Assembly: GCA_009760855.2 (NCBI GenBank) | Contig: WPIO01000011.1 | Location: forward strand, 802,501-866,500 | Origin: Cristatella mucedo | Taxonomy: Eukaryota > Bryozoa > Phylactolaemata > Cristatellidae | Length of the DNA: 64,000 bases | Direction: 5' to 3' | Shown: positions 39,301-46,816 of the stretch, piece after piece | How the letters are laid out: every line of letters begins with the position of its first letter | Numbering within the stretch: the stretch's first letter is position 1 | Position numbers and translations under genes: made by a program | Notes under the pieces: generated by a model | What the model saw: the letters and a program-made list of their open reading frames with translations, nothing else | The model's database searches: none | Told to the model about the DNA's origin: nothing

Positions 39301-39759
39301 TTAACTGTAAGCATCAACTTTACTTGTAGAATGAAAATAAAGCTAAGGGTCAGACAATCGGGTAAGGCCATTAGGGAGATGCTTCTCTTCCACGGCACCA
39401 GAGCAGACAAAATTGATGCCATCTGTCAGCAGGGTTTCGACCCTCGGGTTGCGGGACTTAGCTCTGGCACTTCCTACGGCCGTGGCTCCTACTTCAGCTC
39501 ATCCGCTGCCTACTCGGAGAGGTACTGTCAGGATTCCAAAATGATGATAGTGGCACAGGTGCTCGTAGGCGAGTACACGAGCGGGATACCTGAGTACACT
39601 AGGCCGCCTCCTAAGAACCCAGACGAGCCTTACGGTGAGCTCTACGACTCGGTGGTCGATGATTGCGACACGCCAACAATATACGTGGTATTTGACAGCC
39701 ATCAGGTCTACCCAAACTACATAATCCATTTTTTCAACATGGCAAACCTTGCGATATGA
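14354..39759 (+). CDS. PARP12-like: Gene A: complete PARP12/ZC3HAV1-like CCCH-WWE-ART protein, 10 coding exons
   Basis: Coding exons: 14354-14533, 16868-17086, 17238-17477, 18896-19158, 19272-19409, 23599-23770, 26795-27024, 32365-32455, 32714-32835, 39330-39759. Joined length is 2085 nt, an open frame of 694 residues plus TGA. Domains in order: winged-helix-like module (about 1-60), CCCH fingers at about 62-79, 81-98, 140-163, 165-183 and 286-304, a Ser-rich linker (about 214-280), two WWE modules (about 305-370 and 385-475), and the ART domain (about 490-694). The catalytic triad reads H573 (LFHGT), Y606 (GRGSYF), I683 (PNYIIHF). In this family an Ile at the third position goes with mono-ADP-ribosylation of proteins or RNA rather than polymer synthesis. 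Human PARP12 has a similar length and order. The start at 14354 was chosen over an in-frame ATG at 14330 because it gives the same 17-residue spacing to the GGR motif as gene B. Orthology to PARP12 versus ZC3HAV1 cannot be settled here; the intact triad favours PARP12-like. Antiviral or RNA-binding function is inferred from the family. Confidence 0.88.
14534..16867 (+). other. Gene A intron 1
   Basis: Holds a LINE X tail remnant (14861-14903: CTCTGAGGGCGCTATTC then ATT repeats) and a LINE Y 3' fragment (15975-16263). The remainder is unassigned. Confidence 0.7.
15975..16263 (+). mobile_element. LINE Y 3' fragment
   Basis: Closely parallels 13400-13680: AGCTTTTAGCGCTGCAGGTC, CTCCTACTGCCGACTATGGC and the final CTCCTGCGTAACACCCA. 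Confidence 0.8.
16868..17086 (+). CDS. PARP12-like: Gene A exon 2: CCCH zinc fingers 1 and 2
   Basis: Acceptor TATTGCAG, donor GAG|GTGAGC, 73 codons, phase 0 at both ends. Finger 1 uses C62, C66, C75 and H79 (an extra C71 lies inside). Finger 2 is C81-X7-C89-X4-C94-X3-H98 (motif SLHLCKFFLLSSC ... CTFGHD). The tail (HNRSVLSQYGF ... LNRTE) is the helical segment that follows finger 2 in this family. In ZAP these fingers form the RNA-binding surface. Confidence 0.88.
17238..17477 (+). CDS. PARP12-like: Gene A exon 3: CCCH zinc fingers 3 and 4
   Basis: Acceptor ATTTTAG, donor AGG|GTACAA, 80 codons, phase 0. It opens with ETLPPVCKFYNN, almost the same as gene B exon 3 (ETLPLPCKFYNH). Finger 3 is C140-X8-C149-X9-C159-X3-H163. 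Finger 4 is C165-X7-C173-X5-C179-X3-H183 (CKFGFNCRRAHD). Confidence 0.88.
17815..18425 (+). mobile_element. LINE Y 3' fragment
   Basis: Codons for a degenerate QGSAPSYLAEL and SFRLAGPRLWNSLPQLLCND, ending at GTGGAGTTACAGACC. Confidence 0.8.
18725..18768. repeat. GT microsatellite
   Basis: About 22 uninterrupted GT units, preceded by about 300 bp of TG-rich degenerate sequence. Confidence 0.95.
18896..19158 (+). CDS. PARP12-like: Gene A exon 4: Ser-rich linker and most of CCCH finger 5
   Basis: Acceptor CTACTACAG, donor TGCTA|GTAAGA, phase 2 at the end. About 70 residues of low-complexity, Ser-rich linker precede PPEICKYNLLGKC, which supplies C286, C294 and C300 of finger 5; the histidine comes from exon 5. 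An apparent TAG at the exon end is only the split codon running into the intron. Gene B has the same design, with an Ala/Gly/Arg-rich linker. Confidence 0.8.
19272..19409 (+). CDS. PARP12-like: Gene A exon 5: end of finger 5 and start of first WWE
   Basis: Acceptor TTGCTTCAG at 19263-19271 completes the split Tyr codon and gives YNHHSKLPYQWQ, which supplies H304 of finger 5 and the first WWE tryptophan. A second AG at 19286 would keep frame but lose the zinc ligand, and gene B (RSYHCSLPHQWQ) supports the upstream site. Donor CCAGG|GTAAAG, phase 2. Confidence 0.83.
20601..20740 (-). mobile_element. tRNA-like SINE with LINE X tail
   Basis: Same head, B-box-like GGGCTCGAGCCC and tail as the copy at 3914-4050. 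Confidence 0.75.
20821..20862. repeat. CT microsatellite
   Basis: About 20 CT units. Confidence 0.95.
22228..22305 (-). mobile_element. LINE Y 3' end remnant
   Basis: The minus strand reads GTGGAGTTACAGACAGAG, preceded by the ACAGTCTTTGTGGC block seen at other family Y ends. Confidence 0.6.
23599..23770 (+). CDS. PARP12-like: Gene A exon 6: end of first WWE, start of second WWE
   Basis: Acceptor TTATTTTAG, donor CAACAG|GTTGGT. It runs from GDQKVDFLSM through RLRRLETIY to FATEWQWYWLDNENKW and VLYGQQ. The W-x-W-Y-W cluster and the WVLYG block are the beginning of a WWE module. The 172 nt length is the same as the matching gene B exon. WWE modules bind iso-ADP-ribose or ATP-like ligands in this family. 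Confidence 0.88.
24130..25425 (+). mobile_element. LINE X reverse-transcriptase to tail, decayed
   Basis: Codons for AFDAIDHKFLL (about 24150), KYGAPQGLVLGSAL (about 24390) and TSKLVHAFVTP (about 24840), ending in the GTGCCTAGGCAGAGAT tail. Interrupted by an AT microsatellite. Confidence 0.75.
24283..24352. repeat. AT microsatellite inside LINE X
   Basis: About 30 TA units with one break near 24327. Confidence 0.93.
25727..25890. repeat. 67 bp minisatellite, 2.4 copies
   Basis: Units begin at 25727, 25794 and 25862 (CTCTCTGTGGCCTACAGGTC in the first and third). Common phrases: CAGGTCACGTCGC, CTAGCCATCTCACC. Confidence 0.75.
25910..26170 (-). mobile_element. LINE Y 3' fragment
   Basis: Reverse complement of the 13480-13730 type end: GTCTGTAACTCTACAAAGCC, AAGCGGCTTTCGGTACGCAT, and GCAGCAGGAGAGTAG. 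Confidence 0.85.
26345..26485 (-). mobile_element. tRNA-like SINE, diverged
   Basis: The head CAAACCAGAGCTGC (complement), GGGGTTCGAGGGC and the TATAGCGCC tail identify a worn copy. Confidence 0.6.
26795..27024 (+). CDS. PARP12-like: Gene A exon 7: second half of second WWE
   Basis: Acceptor GCTTTCAG, donor AAGTG|GTAAGT (phase 2). The segment FEYMIDFKQFNQMNLDTLIQ followed by RQIFRRP is the typical end of a WWE module (Y-E-Y-x-x-D-F ... R-R-P). The exon then leads through a helix (EAIFEEMKW) toward the ART domain. Confidence 0.86.
28942..29117 (+). mobile_element. LINE X 3' end nested in minus LINE X
   Basis: GTGCATGTCACCCCTAATC, the GCGCCTAGAAAGAGATTAGG tail, then ATT repeats, in opposite orientation to its host. 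Confidence 0.8.
29745..29840 (+). mobile_element. LINE X tail fragment nested in minus LINE X
   Basis: AAAGTTCTTAGAAAGATGTT, GAGTTCTCTGAGGGC and ATT-rich end; 5' boundary uncertain. Confidence 0.6.
31473..31745. repeat. CCT-rich pyrimidine tract
   Basis: Almost pure CCT/CTT runs for about 100 bp, then interrupted runs. It yields spurious poly-Pro and poly-Glu/Arg frames. Confidence 0.92.
31840..32160 (+). mobile_element. LINE X 3' fragment
   Basis: C-terminal codons (LPSAPMLL / DIKVYLDF region), the CTGTGCATGTCACCCC UTR, a tail in which AGAAAGAG has become AGAGAGAGAG, and ATT repeats. Confidence 0.75.
32365..32455 (+). CDS. PARP12-like: Gene A exon 8: start of ART domain
   Basis: Acceptor CTTGCAG, donor GTCGAG|GTGCGC, 91 nt. 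The split Trp codon joins to RRKPRINISLPVEWLATTHD and then YDKQYQLVE, which matches the N-terminal strand region of PARP12-type catalytic domains (Pro-x-x-Trp, then Y-x-x-x). Its short length and neighbours of fitting phase support it. Confidence 0.78.
32714..32835 (+). CDS. PARP12-like: Gene A exon 9: ART domain helix (LWEEYSR)
   Basis: Acceptor TTGGTCAG, donor TCCAG|GTACTG, phase 2. It encodes VCKDTVEYLKVANLFIKSLE followed by KMERIQNPDLWEEYSR. The I-Q-N-x-x-L-W-x-x-Y block is a hallmark of the PARP7/12/14 subfamily just before the donor loop region. Confidence 0.87.
35389..36211 (-). pseudogene. Tc1/mariner-type transposase relic
   Basis: The minus-strand frame has GVFTVWGYFCYTGMNILHYI, which resembles the V-W-G-C-F-x-x-x-G block after the second catalytic Asp in Tc1 transposases, preceded by RADYVYHPDC. 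Upstream, frameshifted, a basic segment (RSGRSKKKTRRDD) fits the N-terminal part. Several frames are needed, so it is dead. Superfamily assignment rests on the VWG block. Confidence 0.55.
36850..37500 (-). mobile_element. LINE X C-terminal/3' fragment, strongly decayed
   Basis: The complement of 36940-37140 reads SGPFILSLRRIPHLQLLFSQ-like codons and GDSAFSLYAP; 37240-37460 parallels the LVHAFVA and DDHISS region. Confidence 0.6.
39330..39759 (+). CDS. PARP12-like: Gene A exon 10: ART catalytic core and stop
   Basis: Acceptor TACTTGTAG restores the split Arg codon after exon 9. The exon encodes the NAD+ pocket: LLFHGT (H573), SYGRGSYFSSSAAYS (Y606), VAQVLVGEYT, and PTIYVVFDSHQVYPNYIIHF (I683 in the glutamate position). 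The stop TGA is at 39757-39759. Part of the conserved core in this exon is the region binding nicotinamide and ribose. Ending about nine residues after the last strand is usual for the family. Confidence 0.92.
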
Positions 39760-42700
39760 GAACCATTGTTACATACTGTCTATAATATACTGCTGCATCT
39801 AGCTAGCTTGCTAGGCGATTTTTCGCCTCTCTTACTCCTGCCGTTGTCCTTACTGACTTTCAGTAGGCGGCTTAACTTGACCTGAAGTACTTCGGGCAGT
39901 CACAGTTCAGTTGTTAACTGTGTGTCTCGTTACATCGCTCCTAATGAGATCGCCTGATATCCTTATTCAACAAAATTCAATAAAGTGGTTAAAAACACCT
40001 GCTCCTTCACAGCCGTTGCTAAGTCAAAATCAATTGTCTTTCGCCTGGCTACCCTGGCTTCCCTAGATCTTTGGGAAGATGTGACGATGTATGCAAAGAT
40101 GCCAAGATTCGGAGACGCGAAAACGAGAAGACGCGATTTGCACACTACTTTTATATCTGCTTCCCCAACGGAAGCACTTCACATTCCTGCTATCGCCACC
40201 TACGCGATGCTATTACACCAATGAAAGCACGAGTGGCTGCTCAGGGAAGCTAATGCAGATGATGTTAATGGCCGTCTCTGTAAACCTGCACTTTAGTAAC
40301 TGTCAAAGAGACTCGAGATGACTACACGGTCTTTCCTCTTTGTGCCAACACCGATCCGGCTACGACATGCCGGGACAGAGCTGAAGAAGCTTCAGTTCGT
40401 TCAAAACGTCGCTCAACCAAAGACCAACGACTACCGCTGGACTGTATGCCAAAGACGGCATCACTTGTAGTAGGTAAAATCCCTCAACGTGAAGTTGTCG
40501 TTCGAGTGCCGTTTCGGATTAAGCTATAGATAACAGACGTGTTCTACTGCAGTGAACACGGGCCGCTTGTAGGAAATCTGTATAAGTTTGCGTGTGCTGT
40601 TGTGTGACGGTGTCTCCAGCGGCGGCTGTTCCAATGGGAGTCTCAAGGAGACACAGTGGGCGAACTCGCGAGGTAAACGAGACTCTCCTCTATTACTCTC
40701 CACGAGCACATAAATGAGAACTCAATCAATCGCAGCAGACGACACGAGATATAACCTACAATGGTGGCCTGACGCTTCAATGGCTTAACTGTTGGCTACA
40801 GGTGAGGCATGTACATTAGTGTCAGGCGCTTCGCTAATTACAGCAGAAGCCGCAGGCGCACACAACAGTGCCGGGGTTAAACTAGGCAACTACAAGAATG
40901 GCACTAGCTTATATCGTAAAACAGTTTGCATATCTGACTCAGCTTTATTTACACATACAGACAGAACTTGAATCAGAAGGGAGCCGCACCTGTGGTTTAG
41001 CCCGTGCCAGTTCTGGGGCTCTCTGGGAAATCTGCGGCTCGTGCTAGATACCCCTTTGCGACTACCGAATAAACTATTCAAAAGGTCAAGGCTATACTAA
41101 AGTTTCGCCGCTCGACGTTGATGCAGCATCCACAACCGTCGGGATAGGTGCACGTATTGGTGCTGCACTATTAAGTCACTGGCCACAATTCAAAGCTCGG
41201 AGCTCCGAGGTGGCGCACCGGCGGCAAGGACTAGTGTGTTACGAGCGCTACGTTTGCGGCGACCTGCAGACATCACTTCAGTAGTTGCTACCGCGCATTT
41301 GTAACCCTAGGGGTTGGAAGTTTTTGATTGGTGCTGAGAACGCTTGGCAGTCATCTTGTGCGGCGTTTCTGATAGCTTGAGACGATGTTGGCGAACACTG
41401 TACCTGAAAGCTTGGAGTCAATACTTTCGTTTGATTAAGGTCTACACTGACCGCTGTACTGATTCCAGGACACTTGAAGTGGCGATATAAAACGCGCTTC
41501 CATATTCGAACTGAAATATTTATGGAATTGTTTAATTTATTGATTATTTTATTATAACACTCGAAAATAGTTATTTTTTATTATTTGTGACTTCCATATT
41601 CGAACAGACCGGGGCAGCAAGCACAGTGTCCTTAACATACGGACTAGCGGTGAATGCCCGCAACGCTCTGCGCCTTCGAATAACGGCTGGCAACTTGTAC
41701 GTGCAGCACCAGTGCACGCAGGTGTGTCAATAGCTGTGTAACAGGACCGCAGCAAAGAGCACCCATACCTTAAAAAAGTGAGTCCTCATCCATAGTGCAT
41801 ACAATTACATTAGATTGCTACAGTTGGCTGTATGCATCTAGCAGCAGCCATTACGTAAAATCACTCTCGAAACACTAAGCGGCGTACAGCCAAACTCACC
41901 TCAACTGCCAAGGCACCAACTCGCAGTCCATTACACTGCACTTGCTCTCGTGTTTCCTTTGTCATACATCATTATCGCATCATCGGGCTCTAGCCTTTAT
42001 AGTTCAAGAATCTCGTTGGAGGAATATCGATCAAAATCCAGCCGACTCAGAACGCACCTACCTGATTCCTCTCCAGCTTCAATTTAGGCAATAGTCTAAA
42101 ACTAAAACGGTCAGCTATGGTAAGCTTCACAGTTTGATTTCACTACCTCGTTAGTCTCACGCCGAGATTTTTTTAAGCAGTTTCTTTTTGCTTATGCGGA
42201 AACTTTCTTGTCATCTTCCTTGATATCAGCAATCAATCGAAGAGCTAAGCTTCGATGATACTGCAGAAGCTACAGCATGACGTTTAGATGGGCAACACGT
42301 CATTTGACTGGAGAAAGCAAGTGCTTTTAAGCTGCTGCGTTAATACGGGTACTCGAAATGCTGTCACACTAAAAGTAAATTAACACAAACAACACCGGAA
42401 GGAGCAGACCTCTCTGCAGCTTTGCGCGAGCAAATGCGAACTTTACCGTACAGTGGTGTCTTGACTTGTGAGTTTGATTAGTTCCGTGACGAAGCTTGTA
42501 ACGCAAACTATTCACATTTCAAGTCAAATTTTCCCAATTAGAATGAATTGAAATGCCATCAAGCCGTTCCGGTTCCCCAAAAACATCACAAATTTTTTAC
42601 ACGTATTTCAATAACAGATGTACTTAATAACGAACTGTTTATCAAAAACAATACAATAGAATGTACAGCAATAGACTACTTTTATTCAGTATGATGTACA

Positions 42701-42974
42701 GCATTTACCTTGGGGATCAGACGGCTTGAGGTTGCTGATGGAGTTGGAGGAGAAAAAGACTAAAATGCTTAACTGAATTTCATAAGCTGATTATTGCCCC
42801 TTTCATCGAGCTTTCCTCACTTTCATCTGAAGGTGTTTTCGAAAATAATTTTCTCAGTGAGGTATGTTTCATCTTCCCTTTCAGAATGTTTCTGAAATAA
42901 GTTAGGCAAGTGTCATCGAATATGTCCGTCGCATGCTTTCTTTTGAATAAAGTCTGAAAGTTTCTTCCACATTC
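39760..42974. other. Gene A 3' flank, unassigned
   Basis: After the poly(A) signal near 39980 there are only short open frames. No domain or repeat family was recognised in 40000-42970. Confidence 0.4.
39979..39984 (+). terminator. Polyadenylation signal AATAAA of gene A
   Basis: An AATAAA hexamer lies 220 nt after the stop codon, with a T-rich stretch not far downstream. It implies a short 3' UTR (39760 to about 40005). Identification rests on the hexamer and position only. Confidence 0.5.
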
Positions 42975-43395
42975 TCAACATTTTTTTTTCTCACTCACAG
43001 AGATAACCGTCTTCGCGGTACCTATTTCCTGCGAAACCTCCATTTGCTGCCGGGTGTATAGCTCCTTTAGCTCCTCCGTTGTCAGCTCCTCAGAATTCTC
43101 CTTGATGAGCTCGTTGATGTCGCCCTCATCCCAATCCAGGCCCGTGGACTTGCCGAGGGATGCAATCTCCTCCATCACACTGCCGCTTCGGTTTCTAGTC
43201 TTTCCATGTCCGTTTCAGACACAGGCCACAGATTCTTCCACGCAGCGGTCAGGATCCTCTTCGTGACACCCTATCAGACCGTATCGATGATTCTGAGGCA
43301 TATCACGATGTTATAGTGGTCCTTCTAGAACTCTCGAAGTCGGATGTTTGTGCTCTCTGGCACCTCAAAGCAGAGGCGGAACTGTTGCCTAGTTA
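42975..43395 (-). pseudogene. Tigger/pogo-type transposase C-terminal relic
   Basis: The minus strand gives FEVPESTNIRLREF*KDHYNI, ILTAAWKNLWPVSE, then GLDWDEGDINELI and EELTTEELKELYTRQQ. The A-W-K-K-L-W-P block and the 'EELTTEEL' region are typical of Tigger transposase C-termini. Stops and frameshifts are present and the N-terminal part was not found. Confidence 0.7.
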
Positions 43396-43440
43396 TAAAC
43401 TAGGGCGATATTTTTACGAAGCAAACTTAAGCCAAGTTAT

Positions 43441-44000
43441 ACCTTTGTTTCTATAAGTCTAGCGCTGATGTGAGTTAACTTTCCTTGCAAATAATTTTTC
43501 GACAAGTGTTTACCGCCGATCGGGTTGCAGAAATTGTTCCTATTCGGAAACGCATACTTTACTGCGACCTTCAGCCTTTCGTGGTTTCTTCTTCGATTCA
43601 ATGCTAAATTTACCTGAAAATTTGCCGACTCTTCAATTTCACTCAATCTTTTACCTTTTTTACGTTTCTGCATGTCAATTTGTGTTTCAATAAATTTCTT
43701 ACTTACAGCTAATTGATTTGCACGCTAGCAGCCGTTTGGTGCGTGCAAACAGACACTCCCAGAGCTTTCCATTTGTTCTCTTAAAGTGGTAGCTCATTCC
43801 CGGCAACCTTTTAGTGATAAATTTATCAAATTGACCTAAGAAGCAACAAATTCAATTTCTGGAACATTGTAATCCGATGAGACAAGCGGATATACATGGA
43901 AAACAATGTAGCTATGAGAACGTGACAACTCCTACTTCTGGAATTTTTTAAGCGGACGGAACATGTAAATGAATTAACGATTTTATTTTTTAATAAAATT
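43441..44000 (-). repeat. Repeat R1, copy 2
   Basis: Homologous over its whole length to 5722-6291, including the minus-strand frame (43437-43673) with VNLALNRRR and FCNPIGGKH. It ends exactly where the inverted-repeat element at 44001 begins. Confidence 0.75.
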
Positions 44001-45282
44001 GGAGCTTCTCTCAGCAACTGTCAGTCCGTTTTAACGGACGGTACGAATTGGCATATTTCCCGGGTCATTGCCGTCGATTGCCGGGCTGTGTCGTCGACTG
44101 AACGCGAACAATGAGTGAAAATTATGCGCCCGAACAGATACATGTTACGTGGAATGAGAGTTGCAGAAAAACTTGAGCTCGGCAACGCTTGCGTCTGGTC
44201 GTCGTTACCCTAATTAGAGTGGATTGCGGTGGATTTTGGTAATTCGTCGAACCCCAGCAGATGTGCCCTGAACGGCGTCTACGATTGGTCACTTGCCAGG
44301 TCTATTCTGAAAAAGTAGAATCGGGTTTGGCTTTTGAGTCTTCGCTAAGTCTTCCCTAATCCTGGCTCGCCTCCCGCAGTATTGGTGACGCATACAACGA
44401 AGACTCGAGTAGGTTGGCAGCAGGTAGGAAGCAAGATCCGCCGCCTAAATCAGGCTTTAGTCTGATTTGCTGCACCGTTCGCCGGCTGACATTGCAGCAC
44501 AAGTGGGTCGCTTGGTCTATTTCGATTGGCTATTTGCTGGCTGCAAGCTAGTGCAGCTGAGTGGGAGCAGCCAGCACGGGGTTGGAGCTCAGATCGGCCG
44601 CAGCTCCTGAGTACAAAAGCACCAATTCCTTGGCTACATTTTGCACTCGGCGAGCTAGTGCAGATGCAGGAAGCCCTGTGCTGCGGTGCCTACGAAGTGC
44701 CCCCCCCCCCCCGGTAGCCGGCAGAGAGCGTTTACGTTATAAACGTCTACGGCGATTGTGTTGGGCTGCGTGTCTATACCAGGACTCGGAAAAGATATAT
44801 TTGTGTGACAATGTATGGTATCGTATTGTTTGAAGTATATTTTTGGGTGCTATGGTAACATAAATACATTGCATTGTCCAGATGAATAATGTCGATATTT
44901 CTCCAATACCTGCGTGCAGTTTAGCTTTTCAAGTTTTCAGAATTAAAAGCACTCATCGAGTCCTGAACCTGGCTGCATTATGTGGATAGAGGACTTCGTA
45001 AGTCCGTACAGCGTGCTTGGTAGAGACGATTTTCTATTTTTCTTTCAGAATCCAAATTCTAATTAATTCTCTCAGTTCGCTGTGCCATCCCACCGTCCAG
45101 CTAAGCCCTCTGCCGCCTTTACTTTGGCAATGCTCCCAAGCATCCAGTGTCTCAACTCTGGAAATGCAGCTGCGGTTTGGAGGTAAAATGTAGCATCGTG
45201 AAGAATGGCAACAACAACTTGATAATGCAAATCAAAACCAAACGCCCAAACTAGTTGGAATTTGTTAATATTAACAATAATA

Positions 45283-45866
45283 ATAATACACTTGACGATG
45301 CACCCTCAGAGAACTCAATCTCCTTCTTGGCACTTTACATTTGCTGCAAAGAAAACACGATCAAATGGTGAGTGGTATCATGCTTGAGTAACATCATGAG
45401 TAACATGGTTAGGGGTAACATGCACAAGGTCAGCATATAAGTGTGGTTAGTGGCAGCATGCAGTGTCAGCACGGATAAGCACATTAAGGACAAATCATAG
45501 GGACCCACTAAATGCTGTGATAAATAGGTGCGTTTTTAATTTCTTTTTAAATGTGGTCAAGTCAGGGGATGTCGTGACGAAAGTCGGGAGTGAATTATAG
45601 TCTTTGGGAGCATGCGAACTAAAGGCGAGGTCTTCAAAGGATTTAAAGTGTGTATGAGGTATAGATAAACAGTTAGATTCCAAAAATCGGGAGGTACAAT
45701 GCTTGGCCTGGTGGGGGGAGTAGATCTGAGAGATAGGCTGGAGCCAAAGATTAAAAAGACCTTAAAGTGAGCGACAAAACCTTGAAGTCGATTAGTTGCT
45801 TGACTAGTAGCCAGTGCAGGTCGTCGAGAAGTGGTGGGATGTGGCAACTGCGACGCTCACGACAGA
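45283..45866 (-). mobile_element. LINE X 3' fragment inside the foldback element
   Basis: It begins with AAT repeats and CACTTGACGATGC, followed by the CTCAGAGAACTCAATCTCC tail, and extends to codons for HPTTSRRPALATSQ (CR1-type C-terminus). Confidence 0.8.
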
Positions 45867-45956
45867 AAGTGCCGATTGTCATCGCATTTCATATTTATTT
45901 GTGCTAAAAGTGAAATCGTTGGACTTTCAAACTATTTTGCACCTTAATTATCAACA

Positions 45957-46700
45957 ATGCACGGCAATCGACAGCAATGGCAGGGACCAGTACCGAAATC
46001 CGTGGTAAATCGACGACAAATCGGTGGCACCAAGCTCCAATTCCCATTCCACGTAACATCACACTGCGTGCATACGTACTTTCAACTCTTTCAACCAGCT
46101 CTGACCGTTCAATCTTAGGCAATGCATGGCAACAGACGGCTATGGCCCGGGCAAATACGGCAATCCATTATGGTCCATCGCAAATCACTAAAAAGTGACT
46201 TGGCCAAGATCAAATATATCTTACCTGTCGCAGCCCACTGTGTTGAAAGTGAAATAAAATCCTTTCAACCAATCGCACGTACAATCGCGAACCATGAACG
46301 GCAATTGACAGCAATTTCCTGGGCCAATACCCCAATTCTCGGTAAATTGAAGAGAAATTGGCAGCGCGGAAGCCTCAATTGTCATTACATGTAACATTCC
46401 GCTGCGTCCAAAGACAAACCGTGGAATTTTGAAGAGGCTTTGTTTGTTAACTGTCAGCAATGCACGGCAATCAATAGCAATGGTAGGGACCGATAGCGAA
46501 ATCCATGAAAAATTGATAAGATTGGCTGCAATAAACTGCAACTCTCCTTCCACGTAACATGTACCCGTGCGCGCATATAATTTTAACTCATCGTGCGCGT
46601 TCAGTAGTCAGCAATGCACGGCAAGCGACGGAAATGGCCCGGGGAAACACGCAAATCCATAGCGGTCCGTTAAAAATGGACCGACAGTAGCTGAGAGAAG
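45957..46700. repeat. Tandem array, about five units of about 163 bp
   Basis: Units start near 45957, 46122, 46285, 46447 and 46610, each opening with CAATGCACGGCAATCGACAG-like sequence followed by GCAATGG, a (C)GGGNC block, AAATCC and GTAACAT. Confidence 0.7.
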
Positions 46701-46816
46701 CTCCAGGTTTGTGCGGCGGATTGCAGCAGAGTTCGGTGAATTGAGGTTTATTGCGGCGTGAGACCAGGTCGCTGCAGTCTATTGCAATTCATTGCATGGG
46801 AACGCGTGTGCACAAT

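Larger units (their letters stand above)
32836..39329 (+). other. Gene A intron 9
   Basis: Longest intron. It contains a Tc1/mariner relic (35389-36211) and a minus LINE X fragment (36850-37500). The zones 33000-35380 and 37550-39300 are unassigned; CAG-rich sequence lies near 38620-38660. Confidence 0.65.
44001..46705. mobile_element. Foldback-like element with long terminal inverted repeats
   Basis: The left end starts GGAGCTTCTCTCAGCAACTG; the right end is its inverse (CAGTAGCTGAGAGAAGCTCC). Similarity continues inward for about 170 bp through CCGTTTTAACGGAC, TACATGTTACGTGGAA and GAGAGTTGCAG. The right arm is built from about five diverged units of about 163 bp. No transposase is seen; a LINE X (45283-45866) sits inside. 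Target duplication not clear. Confidence 0.65.

Noticed and set aside
45957-46700. CRISPR-like array
   Set aside because: Units of about 163 bp diverge along their whole length with no constant-repeat/unique-spacer pattern, and the genome is eukaryotic.
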